From contig JADYZS010000379.1 of NCBI GenBank assembly GCA_020853075.1, positions 1 through 12,226 on the forward strand: 12,226 nucleotides of DNA, written 5' to 3'. Of this stretch, positions 6,593-12,226 are shown one piece after another. The DNA is from Anaerolineae bacterium. GTDB taxonomy: Bacteria > Chloroflexota > Anaerolineae > JADYZS01. Under the pieces are notes generated by a model. The model was not told the DNA's origin and made no database searches. It saw nothing but the letters and a program-made list of their open reading frames with translations. A program made the translations under genes and the position numbers. Positions within the stretch are counted from its first letter, which is position 1; every line of letters begins with the position of its first letter.

Positions 6593-6602
6593 GGGGCCGG
6601 GG

Positions 6603-7322
6603 GTGGAGAGAGGTTGTGCAAGGGATATCCAGTTGAATGACATCGCGCGCGGCCTGGAACAGGCCATCCGCCTGATCCTGGCTGCCGATCCTGAACTTCT
6701 GGGGATCATCTTCCTGTCGCTGCGGGTGACGGGGCTGGCGCTCCTCATCAGCACCCTTGCCGGTGTGCCGATAGGGGCGGGGCTCGGCCTCGCGCGCCTG
6801 CGCGGGCACGGGCTGATCACCGCCATCCTCTATACGGGGATGGGGCTGCCGCCTGTCGTCGTGGGCCTCTTCGTCTATCTGATGCTCTCGCGCAGCGGGC
6901 CGCTCGGCGTGTTGGGCTGGCTCTTCACGCCCAGCGCCATGGTCGCCGCGCAGACGATCATCTCTTTCCCGCTGGTGACCGGCCTGACGATGACCGCGGT
7001 CAGGAGCGTTGACCCGGCCCTGCGGGTGCAGGTGCGCTCGTTGGGGGCGACGCGGGTGCAAGAGGCGTGGGCGGTTCTGGCCGAGGCGCGCATCGGCGTG
7101 GTGGCGGCCATCGTCGCCGCCTTCGGCGGCATCATCTCCGAGGTTGGCGCGGTGATGCTGGTAGGGGGGAACATTGCCGGGAGGACGCGTGTGCTGACCA
7201 CCGCCATCGTTCTGGAGACGCGCCAGGGCGAGTTCGCCTTCGCCATCGCCTTAGGCGTGATCCTCCTGGCTCTGGCCTTCACGGCCAACCTGGCGTTACT
7301 CCGTTTGCAGGGGAAGTTGTAG
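6603..7322 (+). CDS. tupB: TupB: tungstate ABC transporter permease
   Basis: The 239-residue integral membrane subunit forms the translocation path for TupA-delivered tungstate. Hydrophobic segments lie at about 33-58, 72-97, 107-130, 162-188 and 208-235. The cytoplasmic EAA-type coupling loop is RSLGATRVQEAWAVLAEA (145-162), and ISEVGAVMLVGGNIAGRTRVLTTAI is typical of TupB permeases. The start is uncertain: GTG at 6603 has AGGGGG (6591-6596) at 6 nt spacing, while an in-frame TTG at 6633 has AGGGA (6621-6625) at 7 nt spacing. The shorter form would begin LNDIARGLEQAIRLI, like many homologues. tupC follows with no gap. Separation from tupA by the GH2 gene is unusual, because tupABC are normally adjacent. 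Confidence 0.9.
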   Translation: MERGCARDIQLNDIARGLEQAIRLILAADPELLGIIFLSLRVTGLALLISTLAGVPIGAGLGLARLRGHGLITAILYTGMGLPPVVVGLFVYLMLSRSGPLGVLGWLFTPSAMVAAQTIISFPLVTGLTMTAVRSVDPALRVQVRSLGATRVQEAWAVLAEARIGVVAAIVAAFGGIISEVGAVMLVGGNIAGRTRVLTTAIVLETRQGEFAFAIALGVILLALAFTANLALLRLQGKL

Positions 7323-8045
7323 TTGTGGCCGATGGTCTATCAATCTGAACGCCTGCGGCATGCCTACGCCGGGCGCACGGTGCTGGATATCGCGCGCCTG
7401 GATGTGAACGCAGGCGAGGTGCTGGCTTTGGTGGGGCCGAGCGGCGCGGGGAAGTCCACGCTGCTGCGCCTCCTCAATTTCCTGGAAACGCCCACGTCGG
7501 GCACAATCCTGTATCAGGGGAGGCTCATCACCGGCCACGTGCCGCTGGAGATACGGCGGCAGGTGACGACGGTCTTTCAGCGCCCGGCCCTGCGGCGGGC
7601 CACCGTGCGCGAGAATGTGGCTTACGGCCTCCGTCTGCGCGGCATCCCTCTTGATGGCGCGGTGGACGAGATGCTGGGACGCCTCGGGCTCCTCCCCTTT
7701 GCCCGCCAACCGGCGCATACCCTATCAGGTGGCGAGATGCAGCGGGTGGCAGTGGCCCGCGCCCTCCTGGTGCGGCCACGCGTGCTTCTGCTGGACGAGC
7801 CGACGGCCAACCTGGACCCCTACAACGTCGGCATGATAGAGGAGATCATCCGGGCCGACAACGCCGAGCGCGGCACCACGGTCATCCTGGTGACCCACAA
7901 CGTCTTTCAGGCGCGGCGGCTGGCGCAGCGCACAGGGCTCCTCCTCTCCGGCAAGTTGGTGGAACTGGCCGACACGGCGACCTTCTTCAACTCGCCCGCC
8001 GACCCCCGCACCGCCGCCTTCGTGCGCGGTGAGATGGTCTATTAA
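7323..8045 (+). CDS. tupC: TupC: tungstate ABC transporter ATP-binding protein
   Basis: The 240-residue ATPase would drive import through TupB. All nucleotide-binding motifs are present: Walker A GPSGAGKST at 38-46, Q-loop Gln86 in VFQRP, signature LSGGEMQR at 134-141, Walker B VLLLDEP at 154-160, D-loop LD at 164-165 and switch His192 in VTHN. There is no C-terminal TOBE/Mop regulatory extension; the length is that of a compact TupC rather than ModC. The chosen TTG start directly follows the tupB stop, with AGGGGA at about 8 nt spacing; the ATG at 7332 is an in-frame alternative lacking a ribosome site. The gene is translationally coupled to tupB. Confidence 0.92.
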   Translation: MWPMVYQSERLRHAYAGRTVLDIARLDVNAGEVLALVGPSGAGKSTLLRLLNFLETPTSGTILYQGRLITGHVPLEIRRQVTTVFQRPALRRATVRENVAYGLRLRGIPLDGAVDEMLGRLGLLPFARQPAHTLSGGEMQRVAVARALLVRPRVLLLDEPTANLDPYNVGMIEEIIRADNAERGTTVILVTHNVFQARRLAQRTGLLLSGKLVELADTATFFNSPADPRTAAFVRGEMVY

Positions 8046-8055
8046 GGCTCGCGCT

Positions 8056-8084
8056 TTGTCCCCTCATCCCCCGTATGCTATAAT
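8056..8084 (+). promoter_or_regulatory. Promoter placing the transcription start on the next ATG (leaderless)
   Basis: TTGTCC (8056-8061), 17 bp, perfect TATAAT (8079-8084) with extended TGC before it. Seven bases after the -10 is 8091, the A of the downstream start codon. No Shine-Dalgarno sequence is present in 8041-8090. Together these predict a leaderless mRNA. Confidence 0.65.
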
Positions 8085-8090
8085 CTCGCC

Positions 8091-9794
8091 ATGCCCTCCC
8101 CGCGGCGTCTTCTTTCTTTAGACCCCTATTTCGCCTTGCTGATCCTGCTCACCGTTTTCGCCTGGGCTCCGCTTACTTATCCCGGCTCCCTGCAAACTCA
8201 CGCCGGTTTTCTGCCGGTTTTCAATCTGTATGATTTAGAAAGCCATCTGGGTAACCCTGCCTGGTGGCCGTTGGTGGGCCGGGGCTACGACCTCTGGCGC
8301 GGCGAGGGGCCGCTCCCCTACTACCTGGCCGTGGCCTGCCGCTGGCTCGGCTTCGGCGGGATCGGCGCGGTCAAACTCGTGATAGCCTTGAGCATCGTCG
8401 GCGGCGCGTGGGGGGTCTATGGCTGGGCGCGGCCTACGCTGGGGCGCAGTGGCGCGCTCCTGGCAGCGACGGTCTATGCCTACTGGCCCTACGCGCTGGC
8501 GACGATCCTCGTGCGCGGTACCTGGGCGGAGACCGTATGGCTGGGCCTCCTGCCGCTGGCTCTCTGGGCGTTGGCGGCGGCGCGGGCTACCGGGAAAGGC
8601 GGCAACCTGATAATCCTGTCCCTCGCCGTCGCCGCGCTGGCCTGGACGCAGCCGGGGCTGGCAGCCTGGGCCCTGGTGGCGATGACGGCCTATTTAGCGA
8701 TGGGAGAGGCAGGGATGCGCGGGCGCGCGCTGGCCGCGCTCGCCGGTGGGGTATTGCTGGGCGCGGTCGGCCTCGCCCCGCAAATCTCGGCCAGGGATTG
8801 GGGCGGCCCCGCGCCAGTGGAGTTTGCCCAACACTTCGTCTATCCTTTCCAGTTCTTCCTGGCGGGCTGGGGGAACGGCCTTAGCGTGGCAGGGTGGCAA
8901 GATACGCTCCCTCTCTCTCCAGGCATGGCCGCGGTGGGGCTGGCGTTGTTGGCGTTGATATTGGGTGGGCTACGCCCCGCGCGCGGCACGCTGGCCTCTG
9001 CCGCCGCCATCGCTGCCGTCTGCCTCTCCCTGGCTTCTACCCTCTCCTCGCCTTTGTGGAAACTCTGGCCTGTACCGGCGCGTACGCTCACCTTTCCCTG
9101 GCAACTCCTGAGCCTGGCCGGGCCGTTCCTGGCGTTCCTCGCGGGAGCGGCCTTCCCCGCGCTGGTCGCGCAGGATGTGGGGAGAGGGAGAGCGCGCTCT
9201 TCAACCCTCTCCCCGGAGGGGAGAGGGGAGGGTGAGGGGCGACTTCTCTCTTCCGGTAGGCCGAGTAAAGAAGAGTTTGTTGCTGACTGGGAGGAGAGCG
9301 AGGGAGGGGGTGATACGTCTTTTCGTACAGCCCTCCACGCGGGGCTGGTCGCGCTGGTCGTCCTTGCCAGTTATACCTATCTGCAACCCCGTTATACAAC
9401 TCTGGAACCGGGCCGCGCGCCTATCGCCATCCTGGGCGATAACCAGGTGATGCTGCTGGACGTGAGGCTGGAAGGGCCGCTGCGCGCGGGCGAGAAGGTC
9501 GCGCTGGCCGTCCATTGGCAGGCGCTCAAGCCTATAGACCGCGATTACACCATTTTCGTCCACGCGTTGGACGAGGCGGGGGAGCGGTGGGGCCAGGAGG
9601 ATACGCAGCCCCAGGGCGGCAAGTATCCTATGACCCGCTGGTTGGTGGGCGAGATCGTGGAGGATCGCTACGAAGTGTCCATCCGCGCCGACGGCCCGGC
9701 CGCGGGCTACCACCTGATCCTGGGGCTTTACGACTGGCAGACCGGCGCGCGCCTGCGGGTGGGCGACACGGACCACGTCGTGGTGCGGGAGTAA
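8091..9794 (+). CDS. Multipass membrane protein, GT-C / PTPS-related type, with in-frame repeat insertion
   Basis: The 567-residue protein has many hydrophobic segments: about 13-32, 91-113, 118-137, 147-165, 172-203, 211-230, 278-294, 301-318, 334-361 and 412-430. A hydrophilic, strand-rich C-terminal domain (about 438-567, including REKVALAVHW-like and YTIFVHALDE segments) is probably outside the membrane. The layout resembles polyprenol-dependent GT-C glycosyltransferases and the bacterial PTPS-related membrane family. The first outer loop holds acidic residues (FNLYDLESHLG) and FPWQLL at 335-340 matches FPWRYL in the next gene. Substrate and activity are unknown. Residues about 363-410 (RSSTLSPEGRGEGEG and on) are low-complexity and come from an interspersed repeat read in frame before the last membrane segment. 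Translation is predicted from a leaderless transcript. Confidence 0.7.
   Translation: MPSPRRLLSLDPYFALLILLTVFAWAPLTYPGSLQTHAGFLPVFNLYDLESHLGNPAWWPLVGRGYDLWRGEGPLPYYLAVACRWLGFGGIGAVKLVIALSIVGGAWGVYGWARPTLGRSGALLAATVYAYWPYALATILVRGTWAETVWLGLLPLALWALAAARATGKGGNLIILSLAVAALAWTQPGLAAWALVAMTAYLAMGEAGMRGRALAALAGGVLLGAVGLAPQISARDWGGPAPVEFAQHFVYPFQFFLAGWGNGLSVAGWQDTLPLSPGMAAVGLALLALILGGLRPARGTLASAAAIAAVCLSLASTLSSPLWKLWPVPARTLTFPWQLLSLAGPFLAFLAGAAFPALVAQDVGRGRARSSTLSPEGRGEGEGRLLSSGRPSKEEFVADWEESEGGGDTSFRTALHAGLVALVVLASYTYLQPRYTTLEPGRAPIAILGDNQVMLLDVRLEGPLRAGEKVALAVHWQALKPIDRDYTIFVHALDEAGERWGQEDTQPQGGKYPMTRWLVGEIVEDRYEVSIRADGPAAGYHLILGLYDWQTGARLRVGDTDHVVVRE
9205..9240. repeat. CCCTC/GAGGG repeat inside the membrane-protein gene
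   Basis: The first 23 bases are identical to 6481-6503 and form a 10-bp-arm hairpin. GGTGAGGGGCGA and, 12 bases later, GTAGGCC also match the copy before tupB. The inserted material may extend from about 9180 to 9312, where purine-rich GAGAGCGAGGGAGGGGG ends. It is translated as a Gly/Glu/Arg/Ser-rich segment with no frame disruption. Confidence 0.75.
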
Positions 9795-9847
9795 CCATAT
9801 AAAGATGATGGGTAGCATAATTAACCGTTAAGAGACTATCACCAAAG

Positions 9848-9932
9848 TCAGCGGATAGGTAGCGGATTAGCGGATGCTCCCCGTCACGCGATGGTCATCC
9901 GCTAATCCGCTACGCCGAAGGCATCCGCTGAC
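9848..9932. repeat. Nested long palindrome built from AGCGGAT units
   Basis: Inner arms GTAGCGGATTAGCGGATG (9859-9876) and its exact 18-base complement (9896-9913) flank a 19-nt loop. Outer arms GTCAGCGGAT (9848-9857) and ATCCGCTGAC (9923-9932) are also exact complements. The left side contains three AGCGGAT units and the right side three ATCCGCT units. The structure occupies the gap between the two membrane-protein genes. A long hairpin of this kind could end transcription, be processed by RNase, or be a mobile palindromic repeat; there is no U-run. Confidence 0.8.
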
Positions 9933-9965
9933 GCTCCCTGCTGTTCTCTCCGAGTTTTGAGATAA

Positions 9966-10013
9966 TCACCAAGGTACAAAGTATTTCTTAGCATCTTTGT
10001 GCCTTTGTGGTGA
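9966..10013. repeat. Imperfect inverted repeat overlapping a possible GTG start
   Basis: TCACCAAGGTACAAAG (9966-9981) pairs imperfectly with CTTTGTGCCTTTGTGGTGA (about 9995-10013). A related half, ATCACCAAAG, occurs at about 9838-9847 on the other side of the long palindrome. The right arm contains the GTG at 10007, suggesting that the upstream start is only the edge of a repeat. Confidence 0.55.
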
Positions 10014-10030
10014 GACTGGATTGGTTGGCG

Positions 10031-11818
<1,788 letters not shown>

Positions 11819-11879
11819 TCAACGCTTCTACTCTGTCAGCATCCCGTCTGGCTTGCGTCATGCGGCCAGGGACAGATTG

Positions 11880-11888
11880 TGGTAAAAT
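11880..11888 (+). promoter_or_regulatory. Possible extended -10 promoter of pspA
   Basis: TGG directly followed by TAAAAT (11883-11888) matches the extended -10 pattern also seen at the mutL, GH2 and 8056-8084 promoters. No convincing -35 lies at 16-18 bp spacing. A start point near 11895 would give a leader of about 69 nt that includes the small hairpin at 11912-11931. Confidence 0.4.
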
Positions 11889-11911
11889 ACGAGGGCAAGA
11901 TGTGAAAACGC

Positions 11912-11931
11912 CGGACGGCCTAGACCGTCTG
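11912..11931 (+). other. Small hairpin in the pspA leader
   Basis: CGGACGG (11912-11918) can pair with CCGTCTG (11925-11931), including one G-U pair, around a 6-nt loop. It ends 17 nt before the ribosome site. It could affect mRNA stability; no known riboswitch was recognised. Confidence 0.35.
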
Positions 11932-11948
11932 CATAAACCCTTAAGTTT

Positions 11949-11958
11949 GGAGGAGGAT
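11949..11958 (+). promoter_or_regulatory. Strong ribosome binding site of pspA
   Basis: GGAGGAGGAT contains AGGAGG (11951-11956), 7 nt before the ATG at 11964. It fixes the start and suggests high expression. Confidence 0.85.
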
Positions 11959-11963
11959 CTACT

Positions 11964-12226
11964 ATGGCATCCCTGCTGGAAAAAGTCTCAACCCTCATTT
12001 CGGCCAACCTGCACGCGTTGGTGGATGCAGCGCTCAAGGCCAACTCGCTGGCCGTCATTGACCAGTACATTCGCGACGTGGAAAACAACCTGGATAACCT
12101 CACCGACGCAGCCGCGACGGTGGGCGGCCAGGTGAAGACGCTCAAGCGCAAGTACGACGAGTACGCCAAGGCCGCGGCTGAACTGGATCGTAACATTGAC
12201 ATCTTCCTGGGCGAGAGCAAGGAAGA
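11964..12226 (+). CDS. pspA: PspA/IM30 family membrane-stress protein, N-terminal part (cut by window edge)
   Basis: The 87 codons visible read MASLLEKVSTLISANLHALVDAA, then VIDQYIRDVENNLDNLTDAAATVGGQVKTLKRKYDEYAKAAAELDRNI. This is the N-terminal amphipathic helix and the start of the long coiled coil of PspA/IM30 (Vipp1) proteins, which assemble into ESCRT-III-like rods or rings at the inner membrane and protect it under stress. The frame is open to the right edge, so about two thirds of the usual length (near 220-250 residues) is missing. It follows the membrane-protein gene by 145 bp, with its own possible promoter and a strong ribosome site, so it is probably a separate unit. Whether it is classical PspA or a Chloroflexota variant cannot be told from this part. 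Confidence 0.88.
   Translation, partial: MASLLEKVSTLISANLHALVDAALKANSLAVIDQYIRDVENNLDNLTDAAATVGGQVKTLKRKYDEYAKAAAELDRNIDIFLGESKE

Noticed and set aside
6541..6602. Promoter for tupBC
   Set aside because: No acceptable -35/-10 pair was found; only the tail of the repeat and a small palindrome are present.
9795..10030. A small protein gene or tRNA in the gap between the membrane-protein genes
   Set aside because: No frame with a ribosome site and no cloverleaf; the gap is explained by nested inverted repeats.

Overview
This 12.2 kb window is GC-rich bacterial chromosome, and every long reading frame in it is consistent with real coding. The protein types (two GT-C-like multipass proteins side by side, a PspA/IM30 homologue, a tautomerase, a GH2 enzyme, a TupABC tungstate uptake set) and the dense short palindromic repeats, several of them inside genes, resemble Chloroflexota such as Anaerolineae and relatives. 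That assignment is an inference from style, not from a marker gene. Tungstate uptake hints at tungsto- or molybdoenzymes and perhaps an anaerobic lifestyle, also inferred.

Layout. (1) Positions 1-1371, minus strand: the N-terminal 457 codons of MutL, running off the left edge, with two palindromic repeats carried in frame. (2) 1372-1689: a divergent control region with a mutL promoter and a strong promoter for the next gene. (3) 1690-2067: a Tautomerase_2/MSAD-like enzyme, followed by a perfect 17-bp-arm hairpin. (4) 2231-8045: a tungstate locus. It starts with a one-component regulator (GntR-type DNA-binding domain fused to an oxyanion-type periplasmic-binding-protein domain) whose promoter overlaps a perfect 11-bp-arm dyad. 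Then come the TupA lipoprotein, a GH2 glycosidase that splits the transporter operon, and the TupB permease and TupC ATPase, which are back to back. (5) 8091-11818: two GT-C/PTPS-related-type membrane proteins of unknown substrate. The first appears to be made from a leaderless transcript; the second follows a 236-bp gap filled with nested inverted repeats. (6) 11964-12226: the start of a PspA/IM30 membrane-stress protein, cut by the right edge.

How the genes work together. TupA, TupB and TupC form a complete tungstate (or molybdate) importer, and the fused regulator plausibly senses the same oxyanion in the cytoplasm. The GH2 gene has its own predicted promoter and ribosome site and lies between two different interspersed repeats, so it looks like a passenger in the operon. 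The two membrane proteins and PspA concern the cell envelope, but no joint pathway can be shown.

The most unusual material is non-coding. There is a three-hairpin palindromic element in two copies bracketing tupA, with a compensatory base-pair change between copies. A CCCTC/GAGGG-type palindromic repeat occurs four times, three of them in frame inside coding sequence. There is also a nested long palindrome at 9848-9932. No CRISPR array, tRNA, rRNA or transposase gene was seen.
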